Below are positions 1 through 13,530 of a stretch of DNA of 64,000 nt, piece after piece. The notes under the pieces are model-generated. The model was not told the DNA's origin and did no database searches. It saw only the letters and a program-made list of their open reading frames with translations. Source of the DNA: Lampris incognitus. Its lineage: Eukaryota > Chordata > Actinopteri > Lampriformes > Lampridae. The stretch's first letter is position 1. Each line of letters starts with the position of its first letter. The stretch covers positions 6,076,683 to 6,140,682 of the forward strand of contig NC_079223.1 of assembly GCF_029633865.1 (NCBI RefSeq), in the 5' to 3' direction. The position numbers and the translations under genes were made by a program.

Positions 1-83
1 AGGATATTTTATGATACAGCCACGCTGTATGAGAGGAATGTGGTATCAGCCCACTCATGTTGATGTTTATTTGTGCCCTGCAG

Positions 84-236
84 TTGGTGCGTGAGTGTAA
101 GGAGGTTCTCAGGGGTGGCCTCCTGATGAAGCAGTACTACCAGTTCATGCTGCGTGGTGTGGTCACTGATGCTCAGGGCTTACAGACAAATGCCAACATT
201 GATGAGTTTGAGGAGGATCTGCACAAGATGCTGGTG
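84..236 (+). CDS. map3k4: map3k4 exon a (first in window)
   Basis: It follows a TTTGTGCCCTGCAG acceptor and ends before GTAAGA. It has 51 in-phase codons starting LVRECKEVL and ending HKMLV. The next exon continues VYFDYM. The ATG at 57 is intronic and is not a start. Confidence 0.93.
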
Positions 237-753
237 GTAAGACTACTCTTTACCTTCTCTCCAATACAGTGAAGCTAAAGCTATAAGCCCTCATTCACGA
301 ATCTTACTAGCAGGTTTACCAATGCAGTAGAGGTAGTAGCGGGGCAGTAGCATTATCTTCATTAATTAACAGGTATTAGTGCTTGACTTTAACGCTTGCC
401 TCCTTTTGATGATTTGATGTCCTGTAGGAGCTCCATAGAAGCACACTGCTGCACTAAAACACTGCCTGCTCTGTCAAGGCAGTATAGTTTCTAACTTAAT
501 CATTATCCACATTAAAAAAAACAAAAACATATATATATAAAATGATCCCAAAAGTAATGTCAATTTGTGTCGTTGTTGTCTTCAGAAACCGGTATCAGTA
601 GCCAATCCTAAGAGACACCATTTGGTGCTACATTTTCAGTTGGCTATTATGGACCATCGTTAAGGGCCAGTTTCCATCTAATTGATTTTGGTTCATGGTA
701 AACATTTGGGAAGTATGTGATTAGTCGACTAGTTCGTTAAATGTTGCTACCCT

Positions 754-791
<38 letters not shown>

Positions 792-3700
792 TTGGCTGCT
801 CCCGTTAGGGGGCGCCACAGTGGATCATCCGTTTCCATCTCTTCCTGTCCTCTGCATCTTCCTCTGTCACACCAGCCACCTGCATGTCCTCCCTCACCAC
901 ATCCATAAACCTCCTCTTTGGTCTTCCTCTTTTCCTCTTCCCTGGCAGCTCCATATTCAGCATCCTTCTCTCAATATACCCAGCATCTCTCCTCCACACA
1001 TGTCCAAACCATCTCAATCCTGCCCCCCTACTTTGTCTCCAAACCGTCCAACCTGAGCTGTCCCTCCAATATACTCATTCCTAATCCTGTCCTTCTTCAT
1101 CACTCCCAGTGAAAATCTTATCATCTTCAACTCTGCCACCTCCAGCTCCACCTCCTGTCAGTGCCACTACCTCCAAACCGTATAACATAGCTGGTCTCAC
1201 TACCGTCTTGTAAACCTTCCCTTTAACTCTTCTCCTGACACTCTTCTCCACCCACTCCACCCTGCCTGCACTCTCTTCTTCACCTCTCTTCTGCATTAGT
1301 TGGCACCAAAAATACTAGTTAAACTTTATCATTATTTTATTAATGTACACATTTAAATTACATATCTACACAGTTTGCACTGAAATGTCATGTCTTCCTA
1401 GTCAAATGTTGCTTTATGAAAACAGAGCGTCCTTAGCCTGTTCGGCAGAGTTGCCACGTCCGCTTCTAATAAGCGACTTTGGGCTTCTTCTTTTTTAAAG
1501 TCGCTTGACTGGGGCACCGCTGACAGTAACACAGTAGAGTGCCTGCAGCTTTAACCAGTGAACTTGGATTACCACAGCATTTGTGTGGCGCAGTGCCACA
1601 CAAAATCAGTGCCATACAAAGTCAAACCTCAGTTAGGGCCCATTTTTGAGTATGGGCCCTGACTGAGATTTAAGGCTTTTTTTTATATAACAGCGATGGC
1701 CATGATAACATAGGTCGGTTTTACTCTTGTACGTTGTGACACACAGTAAACATTTGTAATTTTTAGAGTCACAAGCAGTAGTTTTGTCTCTTCATATAAC
1801 CATCCATCCATCCATTGTCCAAGCCGCTTATCCTGCTCTCAGGGTCACGGGGATGCTGGAGCCTATCCCAACAGTCGTTGGGTGGCAGGCGAGAAAACAC
1901 CCTGGAAAGGCCACAGGGCCCACACACACATACACACACATACACACCATGGAAATTCAAAATCCAATGATACAGCGTTATTAAAATCTTCTACCTGATG
2001 CAGGGACAGACTTTGTGCAGAAAGGGGCTTTTAAAGTCAGTTTGGGCTCGGTATTTTTGAATGACCTATCTTTTGTGAGAATTTGCTCTTCATACTTATG
2101 CAAGAAAGTCCTTGGACTATTAGTTGAATCAGTATTTTTCTAGATATAACATACATGCAGTGGTCACACATTGAGGCATATTAGACCAATACTTGACACA
2201 ACCTGTTGCAGTAAATAAATATCCAGTTAAGTTAGAAATCAGTGTATTCTGCATCAGTGTATTCATTTGTGGCACGTTTGGCAAATAAAGTCTATACATG
2301 TTAAAATTTACCCCTGGAATGTTGAAGATGAGGACAAGGCATAGATAATTCTGCTTCACAGGAGATGTTACGGGTGCTTTTCTGCAGAAGGAACATTTTA
2401 CAAACTAGTGTGACAGCTGAGCCTGGTACATAGTTTACAGAATGATTAAATTCACAGTTGTCTGCCTGTTTGTTGGAAAAAAGCTGGCGGTGTGAGATGA
2501 ATTGAATGCATCACCTGGACATAGCCAGAGGTGTTTGCAGTGAGTTAAGTTCAATCATAGATAAGGTTTTAGGAATCCGGCTTGTTCCAGTGCAGTCTCT
2601 AGACGGTGGTGGTAAAGACGGATGAGTAACATCTCTGAAAGTCATTAAGACACACAGAGCCAAGGGAAGAAGTCCAGCTTTATCTACTGACAGTATTTTC
2701 ATTTAAATATGAAATGCTATATCAATCAGTTAAATGCTACTCAACAGCAAGGCCTTCCCTAAATGTTGGTCCTGTTGAAGGACTGGTATATTTTGAGTGT
2801 TCTCTTCGTCTGTACACCGTGTTCTCATCTCTGCCTCATTATCTCATTGTCTAACCACTATTTTAGTTGCAGCATACCCACTTCCTTCACATTCGGGGCC
2901 CCAGTTAAAAAGATAGATATCCAGACTTGCACGCAAATTCAGCCACATCAGAAATGGAGAGGTGTCACAATAAGTCTCGTCTATATTGGAGACGAAATGC
3001 CATCTTATCCACACCTAATTACCCTCTTCTCCCGACCACACGGTGATCCAGCGGTTAGCACTGTTGCCTCACAGCAGGAAGGTCCTGGGTTCGAACCTCA
3101 GCCCGTTCCAGGCCCTTTCTGTGTGGAGTTTGCATGTTCTCCCCATGTCTGCGTGGGTTTCCTCCCACCATCAAAAAGACACGCATCCATTATCCGAACC
3201 GCTTATCCTGCTGTCAGGGTCGCGGGGATGCTGGAGTGTATCCCAGCAGTCATTGGGCGGCAGGCGGGGAGACACCCTGGAAAGACGTGCATGTTACGGT
3301 TAATACTCCTGCCGGTGTGCCTGACCAAGGAAATGGAAAGAAGAACCGGAATTGGTCCCAGGGTGCTACACGGTGGCTGCCCACTGTTCCCAGTGTGTAT
3401 GTTGGGGTGGGTTAAATGCAGAGGATGAATTTCCCAATGAAATTAATAAAGTACATCTTAGCCCCCCCACTGAGCCATTAGTGATCATGTATTTTTTAAT
3501 TTTTTAATGTCGCACCTCTCCCTTCCCCATTGGACGTTGTGCACGTGATGTGCATGACGAGGCAGTAAATGGTATGTTCTTTCCCATGTAGCTTTACTGA
3601 CAGCTGATGATGGCTTATGGCATGAAACAGGCTTGTACTGTCTCATAAAGAATTTACTTGACTCACTGGATTAAAGTACATCTTAATTTATCTTACTTTA

Positions 3701-6700
3701 GTGTGATATGAATAATTGGTATCAATTAGTACTTATGCTCAACGCTCAGTTGTTTTTTGCAAAAAAAATTTTTTTTGGTGGGGATTTTTTTGCCTCCTTT
3801 TTTCTCCCCAATTGTATCCAGCCAATTACCCGACTCTTCCGAGCCGTCCCAGTCTCTGCTCCACCCCCTCTGCTGATCCGGGGAGGGCTGCAGACTACCA
3901 CATGTCTCCTCCGATACATGTGGAGTCACCAGCCACTTCTTTTCACCTGACAGTGAGGAGTTTCACCAGGGGGGCGTAGTGCGTGGGAGGATCATGCTAT
4001 TCCCACCAGTTCCCCCTCCCCCCTGAACAGGCGCCCCGACTGACCAGAGGAGGCGCTGATTCAGCGATCAGGACACATGCCCACATCTGGCTTCCCACCC
4101 GCAGACACGGCCAATGTAGGACGCCCGACTAAGCCGGAGGTAACTTGGTAGGCAATGGAATAGACCGCTATGCGACCCGGACGGCCAGCTCTACTTTTTT
4201 TTTTTTTGAAAGAACTATCATCTGCTGTTGGAAGCCAGCTTTGTCCTAACAGGTGCAGGTTTGTTGTAACCAAAAAAAATCTACCAAACTATTTTTCTGG
4301 TAGTAATTGGCAACTATCATGAACCTTCCTCTTGACCAACTCGTCTTCATGAGATGCCCATGCACGGCTGTGTGTGATCAGGTTATGTCTTCTTGTGACT
4401 CTCAGTTGGACAGATCAAAACACGAGACCTGTTCATTAGATGTGCTTGCTGCCTTTTCATTAACTCAGGCAGGTTACGGGTTATTTCAGTCCTCCAGGCC
4501 TATCTGTCATCTCTCGCTCATTTAGCCACTGGTAATTTCCCTCCCGTTTCAAGTATGTTGTATAAGCCCGCTTAATTTAAAGAAAAAAGAGGGGGAATAA
4601 TACCTCTCCCTCCACATTGACAATACTGCTAGTTACAGGTCTATTTGGGAGAAAAAAAAACTTCAATCAATACATTTTCTTTTGAGTAAAACCCATTTTT
4701 GATTCACTCTGTTGTACATAGAAGGCACCTGTTAACACTAGAATGACCAAAACGGTTGGATTTTCAAAGTTTAATTACTGTGGGAAAAAAAAGATACAGA
4801 CCTATCGCTCCATGAATGCTCCTAAAATTGCATATATTTGCATTAAAACGAGTTTTACATCAATTGTACAAAAAAAAGTTATAAGATCTACCTAAAACCA
4901 CTATGAGCCGTCAAAAAGACGGCTCGTAATTTGCACGTGATTGTGTGCGTCACGTCACTATTTATGACGTGTGTTGGTCGCATCATTTCCTTCGTGAAGT
5001 TCATTGCTCTGTCCTAGAAACACACTAGTGTCCTCCAGTGCAGAGAAATAGTCTAAACTGATTTTTGATTATCGCCAACATGTCTGGTTACAGACGCCAT
5101 TACAGACGCACCATGACTACCACCGAGGTGCTGCAGTGTTTACAGGCGTCGGAAGCGACCATTTTAAATTGTTTGAAAAATATTATTAAAGTTGTTAAAA
5201 TGTCAATTTTGGTGTCAGTTAGTTTCTTAACAGACATACTAACATATGCAATGCATTAATATCTCAATTGGGTATTTATCTTGACAGAATATAGAGTTTA
5301 AAACCGGCTGTCATTTTGACCGCCCATGGTCATTTTAGGTAGGAGTGAAATCCCAGTCGTTCTAGTGTTAAAGTGCTAATAACTAATCATATCTGCAATG
5401 TTATTATTAGATGTAATATTTTCTTTAATTTTTTTGTACTTTTTGGCAAAGCATTTGACAAAAACAGGGCTTGTGGTGACAGGCTCTGTACCTCCACCAT
5501 CTCTCGGGTTGAACAATTTCAGTTAAAAAACATTTTTTCAGGAATATATACAAGAAATTACTATATACAGGTAAAACAGGAAGACAATAGTGCATTGGTG
5601 CAGAGTGCAAAGGTGCTGGAATAAATATGTCAACAGGTTACTTATATACGCATGTATACATACAATATACAGTATATACAGCATGCTTTGATTTATTATG
5701 ACAAGTGTTAAGTGTTCATCAGAGTGACAGCCTGTGGAAAGAAACTGTTCTTGCGTCTGGTTGGTTTGGGGGTACAGTGCTCTGTAGCGCTTACCAGAGG
5801 GGAGGAGTTGGAACAGGTTGTGACTAGGGTGTGATGGGTCTGCATTAGGATTGGGCGATATGGACAAAATCAAATATTACAGTATTTTTGGATCAAATAC
5901 TTCGATATCGATATTGTGGGGATGACTATTAGTGCTTTCACAAAACATTTACAAAACCAGATTTTCGATAAATAATCATCAGTAATGCCTGTAATAACTA
6001 AGTGGGTAATGGCAAATAATACAACATCTAGAAGAGTCTGGTAAATTCAGAAAATCAAATCACTTTACTGTAATGCAGCCTTTAAAACCAGGTAAAGACA
6101 ATACTTATGCTATATTATGATATTCAAATTCACAGATGATATCTAGTCTTATATTACAATATCGATATAATATCGATATATTGCCCAGCCCTAGTCTGCA
6201 GTAATGTTGCCTGCCTATTTCCTGACTCTGGAGATGTACAAGTCCTGAGTGAAGGGCAGGTTGGCACCAGTTATTTTCTTTGCAGTCCTAACTGTCCATT
6301 GTAGTAGGTTCCTCTCCTGTTTGGTGGCCGATCCAAACCTGGATGTGCAGAGAATAGATGGGATTTTTGCAGAGTAGAACTGAATCAGCAGTTCTTGTGG
6401 CAGGTTGAACTTCCTGAGCTGATGGAGAAAGTATATCCTCTACTGGGCCTTTTTGATGATTGCGTCTGTGTTGGACACCCACTTTAGGTCCTGGGAGATT
6501 GTGGATCCCAGAAACCTGAAGGTTTCCACAGCAGACAGCAGCAGACAGAGTACTGTCGAGTATGGTGGGGGGAGACAGTGTTGGAGGGCGGCTCCTGAAG
6601 TCCACTGTCATTGCCACAGTTTTGAGCATGTTCAGCTCCAGGTTGTTATGACCACATGAGGGCCAGCTGTTCAACCTCCCATCTGTATGCAGAGTCGTCA

Positions 6701-9700
6701 CTGTCCTGGATGAGGCCGATGATCGTTGTTTCATCTGCAAACTTCAGGAGTTTAACAGACGGGTCTCCTGAGATGCAGTCATTTGTGTAGAGGGAGAAGA
6801 GCAGAGGGGAGATCACACATCCCTGGGGGGGGGGGGGGATTTTCCCCATCCTCACCAGCTGTCTCCTGTCTGTCAGGAGGTTTTTGATCCACTGACAGGT
6901 GGGGGCTGGGGCTTGTAGGGTGAGCCGGGTGAATTTGTAGTGGAGGATGTCTGAGATGATGGTGTTGAATGCTGAGCTGAAGTCCACAAACAGGACCCTT
7001 GAGTATGTTCCTGGGGAGTTGAGTTGTTGCAAGCTGTAGTGCAGTCCGATGTTGACTGGATCATTCATTGACCTGTTTGGCCGGTAGGCAAACTGCTGGG
7101 GGTCCAGTAGGGGGCCAGTGATGTCCTTCAGGTGGTCCAACACCAGTGTCGCAAAGGATTTCATGACCACAGACGTCAGGGCAATGGGCCTGTAGTCATT
7201 TAATCTTGAGATACAGGATTTCTTGGGGACTGGGATGATAGTGAACCTTTTGAAGCAGGAGGGGACTTCACTCAACGCCAATGGTCTGTTGAAGATCAGT
7301 GTGAAGATGGGGGCCAGCTGGTCAGCACAGACTTTCAGGAGAGACACCGTCTGGGCCTGGTGCCTTCCTGATCTTCTGTCTCTGTAAGAGCTGACACACA
7401 TCCTCTTCACAGACCCTGAGTGCAGCTGGGAGGGTCAGTGGTGAGGGCTGGCAGGGGGTGCAGTTGGTTTTGTGATGTTGTCAGAGAGGGTGAGGGGTGT
7501 GAGAGTGGCCTTATAAAACCTGCAGTAAAACACATTCAGGTCGTCAGCCAGTTGATGGTTCTCTGCAGTGTGGGGGATGGTCTCCTGTAGTTGGTGTTGT
7601 CCTACAGGCTCCTCCACACAGATGCAGGATCGTTAGCTGAAAACCTGTTTTTCAGCTTTTCAGTGTAGCCCGTTTTGGCCACTCTGATCTCCTTTGTCTG
7701 TGTGTTTCTGGCTCAATTGTACAGGATCCTATCTCCACTCCTGGAGGCTTCTTCCTTGGCCTGATGGAGCTGCCTGAGTTTAGCTGTGAACCAGGGCTTA
7801 TTGTTATTGGAAGGTGTGGAAAGTTTTGGTGGGCGCCACACATGTCCTCACAAAAGCTGATGTAAGATATCACAGTGTCAGTAAGTTTGTCCAAGTCTGC
7901 AGATGCAACCTCAAAAACACTCCAATCAGTGCAGTCAAAGTAGGCCTGAAGCTCCAGTTTTGACTTGTTGGTCCAGCTCCTCGCAGTTTTAACCACAGGC
8001 TTTGCAGATTTTAGTTTCTGCCTGCAGGTTTAGAGAAGATGAATCAGACAGTGATCAGAGAGTCCCAAAGCTGCACGGGGGACAGAGCGATAGGCGTCCT
8101 TTAATATTGTGTAGCAATGATCCTGAGTGTTTTTATCCCTGGTGGGACACTTAACATGCGGTCTGTATCTTGGTAGTGTGTGGCTGTGGTTTGCTCTGAT
8201 AAAATCCCCAAGGATCACGAGAAGGGAGTCCGGTTGTTTGTGCTCCATGTTTATTATCTGGTCGGCCAGGTGTTGTAATGCCTCACTAACACAAGCCTGG
8301 GGTGGAATATAGACACCAGCCAGAATAAAGGTACATCTGCCAAATACATCTGCCAAAAGTTGCCGCTTTCCAAATCACACTTTTACGTATTGTTAAGCCT
8401 GTCATAATGTTTTATGCTCTTGATCTTATTCCTTTCTTGCATTATTTGTTCTTGAGTCATTTTTAGTATTCATGAGTTTTATAAAGCAGTTTGTAATGGC
8501 TGTTTTTAAAAAAGTTAGGGACTTGGTTCTTTAACATAAGCAGTTAAATGAGAAATGTTCTGTGGTTATCTACTGTAGTTCATCACGTCTTCATGTGTCT
8601 GTAGGTCTATTTTGACTACATGCATAGTTGGATCCAGATGCTGCAGCAGTTGCCCCAGGCCTCACACAGCTTAAAGAACCTTCTAGAGGAAGAATGGCAC
8701 TTCACCAAGGTCATCACCCCTTATATCCGTGGAGGGGAGGCCCAGTCTGGTAAACTCTTCTGGTCAGTTGCCCTACACCCCATTTGTCTTTTATTTCTGT
8801 TTTAAATTCATTTGTAGCATTTCATCATATACTCATGTTAACCAACTGCATGCCTTTTTCATATTGGCGGTTGTTTTTTTTCCCCTCCTTGGTGTAAGTT
8901 TACATTTTAATGGTAATTTGTATGAAGCTCACGACACTCTTCTGCTCTTTGCAGTGATATTGCTGGGATGCTGCTCAAATCCACAGGGGACTTTCTCGAT
9001 GCTGGCCTACAGAAGAGTGGAAATGAATTCTGGGAAAGTGCAGATGACAGCACAGCATCAGATGAGATCAGGTAAAGGGACATGACTAGATTATATTATT
9101 CAGATCAATACTTTAGTGATCTGCTCTGGTCAATGGGTTTTTACTTCAAACCCCTTTTTGTTGTCTTAGGCGTTCGGTCATTGAAACTAGCCGGTCACTT
9201 AAGGAGCTGTTCCACGAGGCAAGAGAGAGAGCTTCCAAAGCTTTGGGCTTTGCCAAAATGCTTCGTAAGGTGAGAGGCTGCCACAGTTCTTTGTTTTCTT
9301 TCTCCGTTTCAGTCTCCTGACAGTGCGAGGCCACGACGTGCTTTGCTTACGCAGGTTTTCCGTGACCTGTTTTTCTGGCCGAAGATCTGGGACTGTGTGT
9401 TCTGACATACTTTGTTTGCTTGCTCTTCTGCAGGACCTGGAAATTGCTGCAGAATTCAGTATTACCAGTGGGGTGCCTTTTCTCCTGAATGCACTCAAGG
9501 AGAGAAATTATGTCAAGGTGTCTATTAAATTTCCCCTTTCTACTTGGCAGTACTTTATAATCAGTTGTTCGTGTTTCTTTCTCCTCTGTTATTACCACAG
9601 TCATTCCCCCTTTTGAGTTTGAGCAACTTTCCAACCTTGCCATTTGTCCTCATATATGTCCAGGTTCAGATTCTGGGCCTAGAGGAACTGGAGGTTTTTG

Positions 9701-11881
9701 TTCCTTGTGGCTTGATGCACCAGCGACCCCTCATCCTGCAGCTCCTGAATGCTGCTGCTGGAAAAGACTGCTCCAAGGAGCCAGATGAGATGCCTGAGGA
9801 TGAGGCCTACTTGCTTATAGGGAAACATGGACCCGGCGACACTCCTACCACTTCTGACTGGGTTGAGTGGGATGGAGAGTTGCTCAAACTGGTTCCCCAG
9901 ATGGAGACTGTGGACACACTAAGAGCCATGAAGGTGCGTGGCATTTCTTTCTTTTTTTTCCCCCCTCAGGATTATACAAACTAAAATTGGCTGTGCACCT
10001 GAGTTGCTGAAGCACCTTTTGGTTTAATCATATTTCAGGTTGAGAACATGCTCTTGATTGTGATGCAGTCCGCTCACCTCGTGACCCAGCGTAAGGCCTT
10101 CCAGCAGTCCATGGAGGACGTTCTCACTCTGAGCCGGGAGCAGACCTCCAGTCAACCTCTTATTGCTGGTGCTCTGGAGCAGCTCAAGGTATTCATGTAC
10201 ATACATGCTATGATGCCTAACCATTTCTTAAGTTCAAGTCCTCACAGCTACAAGTTTATGTGTGTCCTACTTCCATACATTATGTACTGTCAGTGCTATC
10301 AAACACCGTTACTCATCGTTAAGCTTGAGAAATAAGACAAGGTATAATAAAGCACTTTCAGGCCAAGTTTCAAAAATATTTCTTGGATGTGAATATGCAA
10401 ACGTTCACATTTTCAGCAGTCAGGAGTCCCAATAGCCACTTGTTATTTTCCGTCATCGCCCTCCTCATGTTGTCCCAAAGAAGGTACCGGTTTTGCAGTT
10501 TTGTATGTTAATACCGATGTTTCCGTTGACGTTGAGGCCTGGTTGAGGTTGAATTTCAACATCTTATCTCAATAGTTTTTTAACAAAGAAAAGCAAATCT
10601 CTTTCCCATACACGACTGACACTCACTGTCTGCTACCATTTTTGTCTTTGCACAGAATGAGGCACTGCAACTATGCATCAAGATCAACACCGCCATCGAC
10701 CGGGTGGAGTACATGTTCACATCGGAGTTTGAGGCAGAGGTGGAGGAGTCCGAGTCAGTCACTTTGCAGCAGTACTACAGAGAGGCCATGATACAGGGCT
10801 ACAATTTTGCATTTGAGGTCAGAGCATATTGGGCTTAAAATGGGTCGGTGGCATAAACCTCTTCAACATTACTTCTGTGTACAACTGATGGAATACATCA
10901 GAAATGGAGCTAAAAAAACTGGCAAGATCAAAAAGGGTTCTGTTGTTGTGCAAATGTGCACTACTCTTAAACTGTCATGAAGTCAACTCACATGTTTTGT
11001 AATAGTCCTACAATTTATCTATAACCACATAGTTTAATTTGGCATCAGAAAATGTGAACTTGTGAAAACTATTTAACACTATACAACATGTGACTCCATT
11101 TGTCACATTGAAATGTATATATCTGTCACATGCGCATGGATAAAGCTAGAATTTTTTGTTTTATTTTTAGATAGCACCGATGGACACTTAAAATGAGCAC
11201 TGATATGTATAATTGGGTTCTGCTGAAATTTTGACTAAAAGGAGTGCACATAAATAGGTGTGTGTAAATGTTGTAATTTCTAGTGTTGATTCTTACATAT
11301 CTCCAGAAGACCTTGGATCAAGCTCACCAAATAATTTTGAGTCGGCTAATGTTGAAAACAGCTGAAAGGAATTAAAACAATGTTATTTTCATGGACTTCA
11401 AGGTCCTGAAAGACCACCTATATCTCACCCTACAACATTTCGGCCCTAGTATTTCCCACCGCTGTCCCAGCTCAGTTAGTCACTGCTTGTCTCTGAGCAG
11501 CTCCTTGCTGAACAGCACCACAGTGGTCTAACAGTCCAGATTTGCTCCCTAAATCTCCCAGCATACATCAGCCTTGTCATGAAAGGGCTTATATGATACG
11601 CTTTGAAGCTTTTGATATGCAAATATGATTTTTGAATATGGATATTGATTGTGCGCTAACCACTGACACGATGGCGCAGTGGTTAGCGCGGTCGCCTCAC
11701 AGTAAGAAGGTCCTGGGTTCAAGCCCTGGGATAGTTCAACCTTGGGAGTCGTCCCGGGTCGTCCTCTGTGTGGAGTTTGCATGTTCTCCCCATGTCTGTG
11801 TGGGTTTCCTCCAGGTGCTCCGGTTTCCTCCCACAGTCCAAAGACGTGTAGGTCAGGTGAATTGGCTGTACTAAATTGCCC

Positions 11882-11940
<59 letters not shown>

Positions 11941-13482
11941 CTGTGATGTACTGGCGGCCTGTCCAGGGTGTCTCCCCACCTGCTGCCCGGTGACTGTTTG
12001 GATAGGCTTCAGCATCCCGCGACCCTGAGAGCAGGATAAGCGGTGTTGTGTGGTAGACAGTTATAAGAGGCTGACATTATAGAAGTAATTATAAAGTCAC
12101 CATATAGAATTAAGGAACTAATTAAACTTCTCCACAATGCTTTCAGATGTCATATTGGCATACCAGGGAGTTGAGGAGATAGTAGTAAACAGACCGCTGC
12201 TTCCCTATAAATCTGCTTTTGTTGTCGAATTCTTCACAGTACCACAAGGAGGTTGTGCGCCTAATGTCAGGAGAGTTCAGGCAAAGAATCGGAGAGCGCT
12301 ACATCGCCTTTGCCCGCAAATGGATGACATATGTCCTGACCAAGTGTGAAAGTGGCAGGGGCACCAAGCCTAGGTGAGATGATGCTTGCTGATCTTAGAG
12401 GACATTGTATTGACTTTTTTTTTCCTAACTTGTCATGATTGCTTCACTGTCTTTTCATCAATCTTTGCAGAAGTTTTCTGCAAATAATGTCTCAGGTATT
12501 GATGGAGAAGTTGGAGAGTTGTTAATATTAATGTGTATTTGAACCTTGAATGTTAATCTTAAAACTTAAAATGTGAAGTCGTGGGTCTTTCAAGAATCAC
12601 TGCATTTTGTTTTCTTCTGTAGAAACTGTTTCCTGTATAGGACATTTAAGTTAGTGTCTAGCGGATACTCTCCTCTGCCTCTGACACATGTGCAAATGCC
12701 AGTCACTAGAAACCTTTATTCTACTCATTTGTTCTGTTGATATACTGCAGTCTGTTGTACCCAGAGAGTTTTAAGTCATAAAACCAGATTATTTCTGTTA
12801 TGCGTCTCAGCTGTATGACCCGTCATGGCAGCCATGTCCTTAATGACAAGCTCTTGATCTTATTATTAGCAATAGAAACCTGCAGAACTATCGGTTTGGA
12901 GACGGACTAATTTCAGAATGGTATCAAAAGGCGGATTGGTGCAGCATTAGCAGTAATGCTGACGTTCTACCGGACCGTTGTGGTGAAGAGGGAGCTGGGC
13001 CGGAAGGCAAAGCTTTCAATTTACTAGTCAGTCTTCGTTCCAACCTGCACCTATGGTCATGAGCTTTGGGTAGTGACCAAAAGGGTGAGATCGCGGATAC
13101 AAGCGGCTGAAATGAGTTTCCTCCGTAGGGTGTCTGGGCTCAGCCTTAGAGATAGGGTGAGGAGCTCGGACATCCGGAGGGAGCTCGGAGTAGAGCCGCT
13201 GCTCCTTCGCGTCGAACGGAGCCAGTTGAGGTGGTTTGGACATCTGATTAGGATGCCCCCTGGATGCCTTCCTTTGGAGGTTTACTGGGCAAGGCTAACT
13301 GGGAGGAGACCCTGGGGTAGACCCAGAACTCGCTGGAGGGACTACATGTCCAATCTGGCCTGGGAACGCCTTGAGATCCCCCAGGAGGAGCTGGAGGGCG
13401 TTGCTTAGGGAGAGGGACATCTGGAGTGCCCTACTTAGCTTGCTGCCACCATGACCCGACCCCGGAGAAGCAGCTGAAGATG

Positions 13483-13530
<48 letters not shown>

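Noticed and set aside
57-83. ATG at 57 as the map3k4 start.
   Set aside because: It lies in the intron before the CAG acceptor at 81-83. The human protein has ~650 residues upstream.
2763-3428. 221-codon frame.
   Set aside because: It runs through SINE sequence with tRNA-like boxes.
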